Of a stretch of DNA of 64,000 nt, positions 1 to 9,423 are shown piece after piece. This DNA comes from Auriscalpium vulgare (taxonomy: Eukaryota > Basidiomycota > Agaricomycetes > Russulales > Auriscalpiaceae). The stretch lies in the NCBI GenBank assembly GCA_019915015.1, contig JAHBBC010000026.1:310001-374000 (forward strand), given 5' to 3'. Each line of letters opens with the position of its first letter. Within the stretch, counting starts at the first letter, position 1. The position numbers and the translations under genes are program-made. Under the pieces are notes generated by a model. That model searched no databases and had not been told where the DNA came from. It saw only the letters and a program-made list of their open reading frames with translations.

Positions 1-97
1 CCATGCTTAGCAATGGCTCTCTACAAGCTAGTGTAGTAAATTCATGATGTCGTATATAAGTATACAAAGAATGCCACGTCGTTAGCTGCCCGCACTA

Positions 98-232
98 CAC
101 AGATATCCAAGTGACCTTACCGCATAGATATCCTTGTCAACGCACAGATATCTGTGTGTACATCCACACAGATATCCGTGCGTACATCCACACAGATATC
201 TGCGTGGACTTCCACACGGATATCGCGGATGC
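98..232. repeat. 24-bp tandem repeat
   Basis: Five to six units containing CACAGATATC or close variants start at about 98, 123, 143, 167, 191 and 215. The last four are exactly 24 bp apart. The three overlapping readings on the plus strand are by-products of the repeat, because the period is a multiple of three and all frames stay open. Confidence 0.85.
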
Positions 233-1094
233 GGTCAAAATATTACGAGCGCGAGAATCGAACCGGCGGCGTTCGGAACGTCAACTGCGCAGCTTACCGC
301 AGCGTCAACATGCTATGCATAGCCAAGCAAACAGACGATTTATGACGCGTGTTTACCAACGCAGACATGTACAGGTCAGCGAGGCACAGACACCAAATCA
401 ATGTGAAGCACGCACCTCTCGCCTGCGCGAGTGCTCAAGTGTCGCCAGAGATCTTGTCGCTCGCGGGCAACAACGATTAGCATGAAGCAACAGAGATGCA
501 TGCACCGCCTTGAGACGATGGAGCAGCACGGCGCACCAGGCTCCGGCGTGAGCGCGTCAGTGGCTCAATCTGCACGTTTTTACTCAGTTTCTCACTATGT
601 TCATCACCTGTGTGTATCAACGCCTACATAACCTTGGATGTAGTGATGTTCCAAGCATGGTTTCAATGGTTGAGGAGCATTGACCACAAATTTTCCGTTG
701 GAGATGATATGCTAGCTGACTAAGCAGTCCCGACTTCAACAATTCCATGCTCGAGCCGCCCGCAATGCACTGTACTGTCCCGTAACGATCCACCCCAGTA
801 AGCACTCCCCGCATCATGGCCACCCAGGCCGTGTTTGTTTCTTGCATTGTCAGAGGCAGCCTCGTGCCTTGTGCTTTGAAAATAAGGAGTTGCATTGGCA
901 GAGGGGTGCTCTACTTGTCTTGTCGCTTACCAGCAGATTTATGGACTCTTAGTGTAGTGGGTTATTCAGTGGTGATACATTACTAGAAGCTCTCGGTTCA
1001 ATTCCCGCTGTTGGCAAAATTTTGATATCGACAGCGATATCTGTGCTGACGAGACCGCCTTGGTGAGTGTGGCACGCACCGCCGCGGATTGATC
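233..1094. other. Intergenic, no supported gene; tRNA-like remnant at 942-1017
   Basis: No coding region is supported here. Positions 951-960 read like a tRNA A box (AGTGTAGTGG) and 995-1004 like a B box (GGTTCAATTC), but the acceptor and T stems do not pair. At best this is a decayed tRNA or tRNA-derived short element. Confidence 0.4.
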
Positions 1095-1221
1095 TGTTGC
1101 GGCTTTAAGCCGCTACAGATTGATCCGTCCAACTGAAGTCCCTCCTTCGGCCACACAGCCTCCGGCCCTCTGCCTCAGTCCCTACGACTCACGTCCCTAC
1201 GACGCTAGTCATCCTTCGACA
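1095..1221 (-). repeat. 3' LTR of the Copia element (shortened)
   Basis: Positions 1145-1221 are identical or nearly so to 7257-7333, and the outer end 1095-1118 resembles 6167-6190. The central part of the LTR is missing or replaced. The last codons of the RT/RNase H frame (stop at 1205-1207) lie inside this LTR. Confidence 0.85.
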
Positions 1222-2937
1222 CCCCCCCTTGACTAGCGTCCAGCCGCAACATCTGCACCCAGCGAGCATGAAGAACACGATGGAGAGGCTTGGTGAAAAG
1301 ATCTGCAGTGTTCTCTTTGTTAGAGACATGCACGACGTCGATAAGTCGCTTCATGACGCAGTCTCGGATGAAGTGTTCGCGAATGGAGATATGCTTCATT
1401 CTTGAATGTGTGTGAGGATCATGAGTGCATGCGACGGTTCCTTGGTTGTCGCAGAACATTGTGGTTGGCTGGATCTGTGGGTATCCAAGCTCGGAGAAAA
1501 GATTTCTGAACCAAAGAACATCGCGTGCGCAATGTGTTGTGGCCAAATACTCAGCCTCGCATGATGAGAGAGCAACTACAGCCTGTTGTTTTGAGCTCCA
1601 GGACAACGGCGACTCATCCATGAGGATGATGAAGCCTGAGACGGACTTCCGCGTGTCTCCCATGCCCCAGTCTGAATCAGTCAGTGCCTTGAACATCACA
1701 TGCGGGCTGTTGGATCCTCCAAGAGTGATGCCGTGTGTGACAGTTCCCTTCAGATAGCGTAGAAGGTGCTTTGCGGCTGCGACGTGTGTTGATCCATAGT
1801 TAGACATGAATCTGGCAAGTTCCCGCACAGCGTACGCAATATCCGGGCGCGTGCAGGTTGACAGATACATGCATTTGCCGACGATTGCAGGGTAAGGAAA
1901 ATCCTTGGAACGTCCGGCTTCCTCAGCAGTCGCTGGTAGTAGCCGCACGCCGGGATCCATGGGAGTGGAGACAGAGTTGCAGTTCTCATACCCAAATTCC
2001 CGGAGGATTGACTCGATGTAAGATTTTTGATCCAGCCGAAGAGTTCCTCGAGCCTGATCTCGATTAATCGAACAACCAAGGTGGAGCTTGGGTTCACCGT
2101 TATCTGTGATCTCAAATCGAGATGCCAGAGCGGCAACCACAGCGTCAGACTCCACTGTCGAGCTCGACGCAATCAGCATATCGTCGACGCTTGTGGTGAT
2201 TACCGAGTGTTCGTCACCTTGGACACGTTTGTACACGCTCCAGTCCGACTTGGTCCTGGTGAACCCGATAGCCTCGAGCATGAGATTGAGCTCCAGATAC
2301 CATTGTCTGCCAGCTTGTTTCAAGCCATAGAGTCCCTTCAGCAAACGCCAAAATCCTTCGCCGAGGATCGATGGCTTTCGCATATATATCTCTTCGTCCA
2401 GCGGGCCATTCAGAAAGGCCGTTTTGACATCTACCTGGCGAAGAACCATGTTGTGCTTGGCAACCAGAGTAAGGAGCAGACGAATGGACTCCCATCGAGC
2501 GACCGGTGCAAAAGTATAATGAAAGTCTTGACCAGGAATTTGTGTAAATCCTTTGGCAACCAGACGCGCCTTGAATCGTGAAATAAGGCCGTCACGGTCG
2601 CGTTTGATATGCAAGACCCACTTGGACTCTACAGCTTTTCGACCTGGTGGGAGCTCGGAGATTTCGTCGTATACGCCTTTCGCTTTGAGCGACTCCAATT
2701 CCTCGTAGATGGCAGCAAGCCAATAGGTCCAATAAGTCGAGGATTTTGCCTCTTGGATGTTTTTGGGATCTTTCTTGGTTGGGTCATCGATAGGATCTGT
2801 GAGAGCGGCGCTCACAAAGGCAACTTCTGCCTGGATGAAGGCCTGTGCAAGTCCTGCAAAGTCGGACTCATCGCATTCGACTTCAAGCTCTCCGTCAACG
2901 GACTCCAGGATGGTGCGTAAGAGATTGTTCTCCCCCC
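1205..2937 (-). pseudogene. Copia reverse transcriptase and RNase H section of pol
   Basis: This part of the polyprotein would copy the element RNA into DNA. The RT block has the Copia landmarks: the segment around WVLHIKRDRDG, then QVDVKTAFLNGPLDEEIYM, then TSVDDMLIA where the family normally has YVDD. The aromatic residue is serine here. RNase H follows with WSSKQQAVVALSSCEAEY and the ADLFTKPL tail. The frame is open from about 2937 to the TAG at 1205 but has no good ATG of its own. It is separated from the integrase frame by a shift at a run of six G (2932-2937 read on the minus strand). It is classed as a broken section of one pol gene rather than an independent gene. Confidence 0.88.
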
Positions 2938-3164
2938 TTCATCCTGGGCCGCGTTGACAAGGTAATGTGCAGGGACACGTTTGAGGCGAGGCGACCGACG
3001 CTGCGCAAGAGGGCGGTCATCAACCGGTTCCATCTCGACATCGCCATCACCATCACGCTCAGAATTCGCTCGATGGCGGGGCAAAGTAGTCTCAATGGAC
3101 GGCCTGATAAAACAGGTGAGATAGGTTCAAAGACCGGAGTCGTGACTAGCACGTACTCAATATG

Positions 3165-3250
3165 CTCAAAGGCGGGATTACGCTCGATGGCGGGGTTACG
3201 CTCAATGGCGGGATTACGCTCGATGGCGGAGTTACGCTCGATGGCGGGAG
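3165..3250 (-). repeat. 18-bp tandem repeat in the pol linker
   Basis: Nearly five 18-bp units encode a PAIERN hexapeptide repeat between the integrase core and the reverse transcriptase. The length preserves frame. It lies in the normally variable Copia linker. Confidence 0.85.
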
Positions 3251-4201
3251 TGGGCACCGGCGGTTCCAAAATGACACGGCGATGTGCATCATGGAAGCGT
3301 GGCTCCAAATCCATGGGAATGTCATCCCACAAAATGTCTGAAAGTGGAGGAGAAGGTAGGAAATCAGGGAAGCCATGGAATTCCACATCGCGTCGTGACC
3401 GAATCACTCGAGCAGAGGGAAACCAGACCAAGTATCCCTTGGAGTCGCGCGCATAGCCAACGAATCGGCCTTCCTCTCCGCGCGGAGTAAGTTTCATGGC
3501 GGTGGTCGAGTCAGTTTTTCTGGCAGTGACCAAAGCGCCAAACGGACGAAGATGAGAGAGATCAGGTTTGCGCTTGAACCAGCCTTCAAAAGGTGTGACG
3601 CCAGATGGAAGGGAGGCATGAGGCACACGATTCTTGATATGCACTGCTGCCTGTGCAGCAAGAGGCCAGAACCAGACCGTCAAACCGGAGTCAACGAGCA
3701 TTGCACGAGTCATGGACTCGATGATCTGGTTAGCGCGCTCCGACACACCATTTTGTTGATGAGCGTCGGGAACAGTACGCTCATAAGTGATGCCATGCTC
3801 TCGGCAGTAGTTGGCAAATTTGCCAGAGACCAACTCCGGAGCGTTGTCGACACGCAGGAATAGAACAGGATAGCCAAGATACTTCTCGGCAGCAACGCGA
3901 AATTCATGGAAGCACTTTAGCGCATCAGATTTGACTTTGAGAAAGAAAATTGTGATCCAGCGACACGCATCATCGATGAAGGTGATGAAATACGTGAAGC
4001 CGCCATAGCCAACAGGAAGTGGGCCGCAGACGTCACAGTGAATTCGGAAGAGGGGATGATCGGCACGATGAGAAGCTTTTCTGGGAAATTTGAGCCGCTT
4101 GATATTGGCGAGAGCGCAGATGCGGCAGTGCTGGACACGAATGTCGTCGATGGGAAGTCCAGTGGTGGAGCGCTCAAGCCCTTTAACGTCGATGTGGCCC
4201 A

Positions 4202-6040
4202 TTAGACGATGGAAAAACCCAGACGCTTTGTTTCCTCGCTGTCAGCGCTCGGGCCAAAAAGCGACGTCACGGATGGAGTCAAAGCTGCGATCACATCCGC
4301 GGACGGAACTGTCGAGTCCGTTGGCTTCATAACGGCGACGTCCATTTTGTAGAGGTCACGAACAATTCCGCCTGTAGCGAACGGCACGTCAGCCGCATTC
4401 AGGTAGACAATTCTACCTTTGCCAGTTTGTGTATTGACGCCCTTGCGGTCGAGCCGCGACCCAGATATGAGGTTGCACCGCGCAGACGGAATGTGCAGCA
4501 CATTGGAAATGGAAAAAGTCCGCGGGGTACCATCATACGTGGCCTGCATGACAATCTTCCCTTTTCCGACCGCTTGGGCGCATAAACTGGTTCCGAAACC
4601 ATGGACGTCAAGTGGGGAGTCAAATGTGGTGTACTCATGGAAGATGTCGGCGTTGTGGAAGATGTGACGAGACGCCCCGGTATCATGGTTCACCGAGTCG
4701 TCCTGATCTGCATGGACATTGAGAGCAATCGCATTGACGCGGATCTCTTCATCGAGGTGAATTTCGTCATCCAGATCGTCGTCTTCTGGCAAAGCCAACA
4801 TAAACGCAAAACCATCGCCCAAACCTCCGACGACGTCCTCGACCTCTTCATCGCCATCCTGAGTGCAGTCGGCTAAGCCAGCAAAGCGCACCCCAGCATT
4901 AGATCCAGTCTTAGCATGGCGTTCCAGAGCCTGCTTTCGGCGTGCAGCAACGCGAGCCTCCGGCGCAAGATGGATGTCACGTCTACCTTTGTAGATCTCT
5001 GGGTACTGTCCGGCCTTCCCTCCACCGTAAGAAAAACAGTCGGACTTGCTGTGACCCACCGGCATCTCGCAATGCGTGTTCTCGCAGATGACGCGCACGT
5101 TTGAGCGTTGCTGCGCATTGTAGGGAGCGGGACGTCTGTTGTTGCGTTGCGCACTCCTGTCAGCACGGCGATCACCTGAATTGCTGGAACCTCCAGCAGC
5201 ATAAGCTCCAGGGACCGCTTCACCGCGGTCATGGCTGACCCGGGCTTTGCCTTTTGCAACGAGCGCATTGATCGACACGACGGATGGAGCGATCTTCTGC
5301 TCAACTTCCTCCTGTTTGATGCGCTGGAGAACAGCAGCAGACGTCACCGGGCGATTCATTGCATCGCCCTGCCGAACCTTCTCCCGAAGAGAATCACGAC
5401 AGTAGCGCCAGTTGTCGGCCTCGGTCATGAGAGTGACGAGATGCTTGGCAAACTCCGTGTCCGGCATCATGAGGGGATCGGCCTCGCGAAGCTTCTGGTG
5501 CAGCTGAACCATGATCTGTCGCCACAGAACCGGATCGTCATGAATGCCGCACTGGTTCGCAATGATCTGTTGTTTGATGCTAATCGCAGTGAGTGCATTC
5601 GCTGGTTCGTACTCGTTCTTGAGCGCGATCCAGGCGTCATGAGCAGAGGTGCATCCACGGACAACGTAGAGCTTGTCGCTGGGAACGGCACGGACAATGA
5701 CAGCTAGAGCCTTCTTGTCGGCAGGGAACCAGCTCTCAGCTTTCTTCTTGGCGGCATTGACTTCGTCCTCGTTGCCTGGGATTGAGATACTAGCGGGCGC
5801 ACCAGCGGCATCTACACCGTCGACCACCTGACTCGAACGGAGCACCGGAATGGCAGGAGGCCTGTAGTCCTGTCCGTCGACATAAGGCCAGTACCCAGCA
5901 GCGTCGAGATCAAGAATAGACTTCTGCTTGAACTCGCTGTAGTTGTTCGAGCCGTCTTCCTCCTCTTTGATAGGAGTAAGTGAGATCTTCTTCCAGTCCG
6001 TCGTCTCCTTGTCTGTCGAATTGTTCTGATTGCTCGACAT
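4202..6040 (-). CDS. Copia Gag and aspartic protease
   Basis: Gag forms the virus-like particle and the protease cuts the polyprotein. I chose the ATG at 6040 (MSSNQNNSTDKE), because it starts the typical acidic, Asn-rich Gag leader. An open frame extends to 6256, but that part lies in LTR and leader sequence. Gag-like helical sequence runs over roughly residues 30-290. A degenerate zinc knuckle with the pattern C-x4-C-x5-H-x4-C (CENTHCEMPVGHSKSDC) lies near residue 345. The protease active site is the DTGAS motif in VNHDTGASRHIF. The frame is about 611 codons long and intact, and ends with TAA at 4202-4204. Pol is in the -1 frame. Confidence 0.85.
   Translation of the reverse strand: MSSNQNNSTDKETTDWKKISLTPIKEEEDGSNNYSEFKQKSILDLDAAGYWPYVDGQDYRPPAIPVLRSSQVVDGVDAAGAPASISIPGNEDEVNAAKKKAESWFPADKKALAVIVRAVPSDKLYVVRGCTSAHDAWIALKNEYEPANALTAISIKQQIIANQCGIHDDPVLWRQIMVQLHQKLREADPLMMPDTEFAKHLVTLMTEADNWRYCRDSLREKVRQGDAMNRPVTSAAVLQRIKQEEVEQKIAPSVVSINALVAKGKARVSHDRGEAVPGAYAAGGSSNSGDRRADRSAQRNNRRPAPYNAQQRSNVRVICENTHCEMPVGHSKSDCFSYGGGKAGQYPEIYKGRRDIHLAPEARVAARRKQALERHAKTGSNAGVRFAGLADCTQDGDEEVEDVVGGLGDGFAFMLALPEDDDLDDEIHLDEEIRVNAIALNVHADQDDSVNHDTGASRHIFHNADIFHEYTTFDSPLDVHGFGTSLCAQAVGKGKIVMQATYDGTPRTFSISNVLHIPSARCNLISGSRLDRKGVNTQTGKGRIVYLNAADVPFATGGIVRDLYKMDVAVMKPTDSTVPSADVIAALTPSVTSLFGPSADSEETKRLGFSIV
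4214..4220 (-). promoter_or_regulatory. Candidate -1 frameshift heptamer between gag-pro and pol
   Basis: On the minus strand the gag frame reads CTG GGT TTT TCC. The heptamer G GGT TTT fits the X XXY YYZ slippery pattern in register. A single -1 slip here enters the integrase frame exactly at its conserved FHRLMGH. A decay mutation in the T run would look the same, and pol carries two further shifts, so the role is unproven. Confidence 0.35.
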
Positions 6041-6166
6041 GTGTGCTGTGAACTGAGAAGACGTAGACAAAGGAGGGATATGGGGGAATGGGATCGAATG
6101 AGGTGGAAACAGGCGATACGACGGCTGGGAGATCTGTATGTCAAGAGTTGTTGCAAAGTCGATTTC

Positions 6167-7333
6167 TGTTGGGGCTTTAAGTCGCAACAGGGCCCATAAC
6201 CTATCAATCGACAGACTGGTGCGGAGCAAGCAAGGTTTATTAGATACTCGAGACATGAGAATACAATGAAATAGAGATCATACCTGGTGCTAAGGCTCCA
6301 ACCATTTAGTTTATGTTTACTGAAATCCAGTAAATACACGGTAGACAGTAAGTAGAGAGTATATACACAGTAAATAAACGGTTTAAACGGTTCTCAAAGG
6401 GACATGAGATGAGGTAATCAAACCAAGGGCATGATGCCAGTGTGTAGCCAGTGTTTTGCGCACATAAGCTCCGTGATTGTTGCCGCCTTGTCTGACCGCA
6501 ATGGGACTACAATTTCCCTGTTCCTCGTGAGGCAGGCTTCACATTACTTGAGCAACCTGGGTAAGGAAGTTGTCCGGGTCGTCCTAGGGTGTCGGATCTG
6601 AGGGAAGGTCTTAAGGGACTGAATTTGTAGTGCGGTACTTATTCTGAGAATGTGGTCAAAACTTTTCGAGGCTCTTGCATATTCGATTCCGCCGAGGGTT
6701 TTGAACCATTCAAATGTGGGATCGGAGCAGAACATCATGAAATAAGGTCGTGTTATGACTCACAATGACATATGAGTGTCGGACAAAGTCACGTGCACCG
6801 GTGTCTTACAACAAAACCTTGACTGCTCAGAACTGAAGGTATGAGCTTTTGTGATGTCATAAGCTCAAAATATATTGTTTGGGTACTATTGGTGTCCTTT
6901 GAACGACCTCATTTACCTTATTCGTAGATGCCCCGACCTGCGTGAGTCAGTATACGCATCACACAGACCGTGATGTCATGCTGCAACTCATCTGTGACTT
7001 GAGTGTGTCACACCTCCGAGTTGCGCCCCATGATCCGTGGCAGCATACCAATGGTTCAGCAACACATATTGACCAACCATTTACTGTGTATGAAACTGTA
7101 TATTAAACATTTACCCTACATCCGCTACACAAATAGTATATACAAATGGTAAAAACCGTGTATACACAGTAAATAAATGAAATGGTTGGAGCCTTACCTG
7201 GTGCGGAGCAAGCAAGGTTAAAGGGGCTTGTGCTCCGCCCCAGGATCTAAGTAAGACTTCGGCCACACAGCCTCCGGCCCTCTGCCTCAGTCCCTACGAC
7301 TCACGTCCCTACGACGCTAGTCATCCTTCGACA
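6167..7333 (-). repeat. 5' LTR of the Copia element, interrupted by an hAT-like insert
   Basis: The ends match the other LTR (outer end 7257-7333; inner end starting TGTTGGGGCTTTAAG at 6167). After removal of the insert and one target copy the LTR is about 253 bp. A 22-bp motif beginning CTGGTGCGGAGCAAGC occurs twice in it, at about 6217 and 7198. Confidence 0.85.
6291..7196. mobile_element. Non-autonomous hAT-like DNA element (906 bp)
   Basis: The element has perfect 17-bp terminal inverted repeats (TAAGGCTCCAACCATTT at 6291-6307 and its complement at 7180-7196). It is flanked by an exact 8-bp duplication CCTGGTGC at 6283-6290 and 7197-7204. Eight-base duplications are typical of hAT elements, although P and KDZ elements also make them. 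Short motifs of the type ACAGTAAATA recur near both ends. No transposase is encoded. It sits inside the Copia LTR and is therefore younger than it. Confidence 0.88.
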
Positions 7334-9423
7334 GTGTTGAAGGCAAACGATCGGATATTCGCTCGTGCGACTCGCTTGGGGGGTCGAAGGTCGGGATGGC
7401 CCGGCGTGACGGGGAGGAGAGGAGAAGAAGACTCGAGAAGAGAATAGGACTTGGAAGCGCTGGGTAGACGCCCAGTGGCTGAGCTCACGAGGCCCAGCGC
7501 TTACGTGGCTCACGCGGAGTCATCCAGCGCGCCGTCCACCGACGCTGTCCTCACCAGCTGGTCTTCATCGAGTCGCGCAGCCCGAGGGGACAAATGGAAG
7601 ACGACCACAGTTTTCACAAGACGACGGGCCTCTCGGAATCATGACGATCTCGCGAAGACTGGCGACGCGTCATCACCCTCTCAGTATCACCTCGTTGAGC
7701 GGCAAGTCGATTTGCCAGGGAATCACGTCCACTTGCCAGGGAATCACGTCCACTTGCACGCGTCCGTACCAGCTAGCTGCTGAAATGATGTGCCAGTGAC
7801 GCTAGGAGAGGCTCCCGTGTCGCGAGCGGTGCGTGTTGACTCAGTCGACTGACGGATGGCCTCACTGACGCCTATTGCCTGCCCCGCCGTCAGCCTGCTA
7901 TTCGACGGTGCGTGCGATACCCATCGCTGCTCGCATTCAATATCATCTAAAGCAGTATTGCAGCTCTGCGAGGGGGATCCATACGCATGCGGCCGGCCGC
8001 GTCTCCAGGCTCAACGTCGCTGCCCGACGCGCCCGGCTCCCGACTCTCTACCCAGTGGCGAGCAGCGCCTCGTTGTCGTCGCGTATCTGGCTCCTTGATG
8101 CCCTGTGGCCAGCCTGCCGCGATCCCCGCGCCAACGCGAGCCGCCGATCGACTATGCCCGCGCGCTCTCGACTTCCTCGACTCTCCAATGTGTGCGTCGA
8201 CCAGTGGCGCCTACTACCAATGGACTGTCAGCGCGCTCACTAGTACGTACCGTTTCCTTCATTTTTGGCATCATTTTTGTCGACGGGTTGCTAACGCGGT
8301 GATTGCAGATCCGAATTGGCGCTGCTGTATCATTGCTGGCCCAGGCGTTGCTCAAATTACGGAGGGAACGACCTGTACTGCGCACAACCTGGCACAATAC
8401 CATCCACTTTCGATTTGATTCCGGGAGCTTTTGAGTTTGGAGCGTGAACGATGGACTACAACTAAACGTGGCGGCCAACAGAAATCACAGGTAAAATCCA
8501 TGTCCGGTTCCATGCCAATTAGCGACTGCGTGCTCACTAGATCGCCGACAGGTGCTGCGGCGGCGGTCGCAAGGATTAGGGAAACTGAGCAAGCAATCGT
8601 CATGGATAACGAGGGCAAGCGCGGGGCTCCTGCCCGATGCCAAGGACAAGTACTCAATAGACGGCGTCGACGAGCCGTCTGGCAGCGGCTGCCAAGCCAT
8701 ACCGCGGGCTGTCCAGAGCGCGCGTTCCTCACAACGCACTTCGGTAAGCACGGTTCGACGTTTGCTCGAGCCTCGGGCACCTGACGTGCATGTCCGCTCC
8801 GCACCTTTGCTTCATAGCGTGTCGATATATGTTGGCCCTCGTCGTGCACTCTCCTCGACATTCGTGCTGAAGATGGCCGAAGCTCGAGGGTTTCAGCCTC
8901 AACAGGCCAATTGCGGCGATTTCTCTTCGCACAACGGTCGCTTCAGCCCGACGTAAGTGCATATATGGGTTGTGATTAGAGAGGCGCTCATAGAACGTGT
9001 TCATGGTTCTCTGCACGCATTGCGTTCATGCAGATCTAGCTGGCGACACCTGCCCGTACGGATGGGAGACGTCTTCCCCAATGACGCATTCGACTCCAGG
9101 CCGAGGCAGCGTTGTGTATACGTGCATGACGTGTCTTCTCGAGCACCAGCGCTCTTTCCACACAGCCACATCGTCAGCACGGCATACCGTACCCGCTCCT
9201 GACCCGCCGGCTGCTGTACGTTTTTGTTGTGTGCCATCGGCCGTTATTGTCGCGTTCTGTGGATATATATGCCATATACTTACTCCGCTGCTGAAATCCT
9301 TCAGCAGTACGTCCTGTGCACGGCCACGGTCAGCCTGGGATTCGCCAATACATGCTGCATTTGCACTTATATGTCTCCCCAGTATCCTCTGCCGGCGCAT
9401 CCACTCCGCATCTAACGTGCTCA
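7334..9423. other. Gene remnants in a segmentally duplicated block
   Basis: No intact gene is supported. Several stretches are recognisably repeated at 36.4-37.5 kb: 8360-8420 with about 36470-36540, 8880-8955 with about 36985-37060, and 9310-9425 with 37380-37500, just ahead of esterase copies 1 and 3. A good consensus intron lies at about 8250-8308 (GTACGT donor, GCTAAC branch, TTGCAG acceptor), with open sequence on both sides but no complete gene. This is probably an eroded spliced gene that was duplicated together with the esterase. Confidence 0.5.

Larger units (their letters stand above)
2938..4220 (-). pseudogene. Copia integrase section of pol
   Basis: The integrase section would insert the cDNA into the genome. 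It shows the zinc-binding H-H-C-C arrangement (FHRLMGH followed by CRICALA) and a D,D,E catalytic core: the aspartates in HCDVCGPL and LRVDNAPEL and the glutamate in NGVSERAN. It continues through a variable linker that holds a short tandem repeat. The frame is entered by a -1 shift from gag-protease near 4214-4220 and is left by another -1 shift near 3085-3115. The linker then continues in a third frame with basic residues (RRSPRLKRVP) to about 2938. The ATG at 4202 overlaps the gag stop but lies inside conserved integrase sequence, so it is unlikely to be a true start. Confidence 0.87.
1095..7333 (-). mobile_element. Ty1/Copia LTR retrotransposon, minus strand, decayed pol
   Basis: The element reads right to left. 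Both LTRs begin TGTTG and end CGACA on the plus strand. The order gag-protease, integrase, reverse transcriptase/RNase H is the Copia order. A purine tract (AAGGGGGGG on the minus strand, 1222-1230) abuts the 3' LTR, as expected for a polypurine tract. Without the nested insertion it is about 5.3 kb, normal for Copia. No target-site duplication is visible, and three frame changes in pol argue that it can no longer move by itself. The two LTRs differ by a large indel (127 versus about 253 bp), so the copy is old or recombined. Confidence 0.93.

Noticed and set aside
942..1017. tRNA gene
   Set aside because: A-box- and B-box-like sequences are present, but the acceptor and T stems do not pair and no credible anticodon arm exists.
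4200..4204. TAATG stop-start overlap as termination-reinitiation between gag and pol
   Set aside because: The ATG falls after the first conserved histidine of integrase, so starting there would remove part of the zinc-binding motif. A -1 slip at 4214-4220 explains the frame better.
6190..6201. GGTTATGGGCCC (minus strand) as a half-tRNA-iMet primer binding site
   Set aside because: It matches the anticodon arm of initiator tRNA, but once the LTR ends are fixed by TGTTG...CGACA it lies inside the LTR, not just downstream of it.
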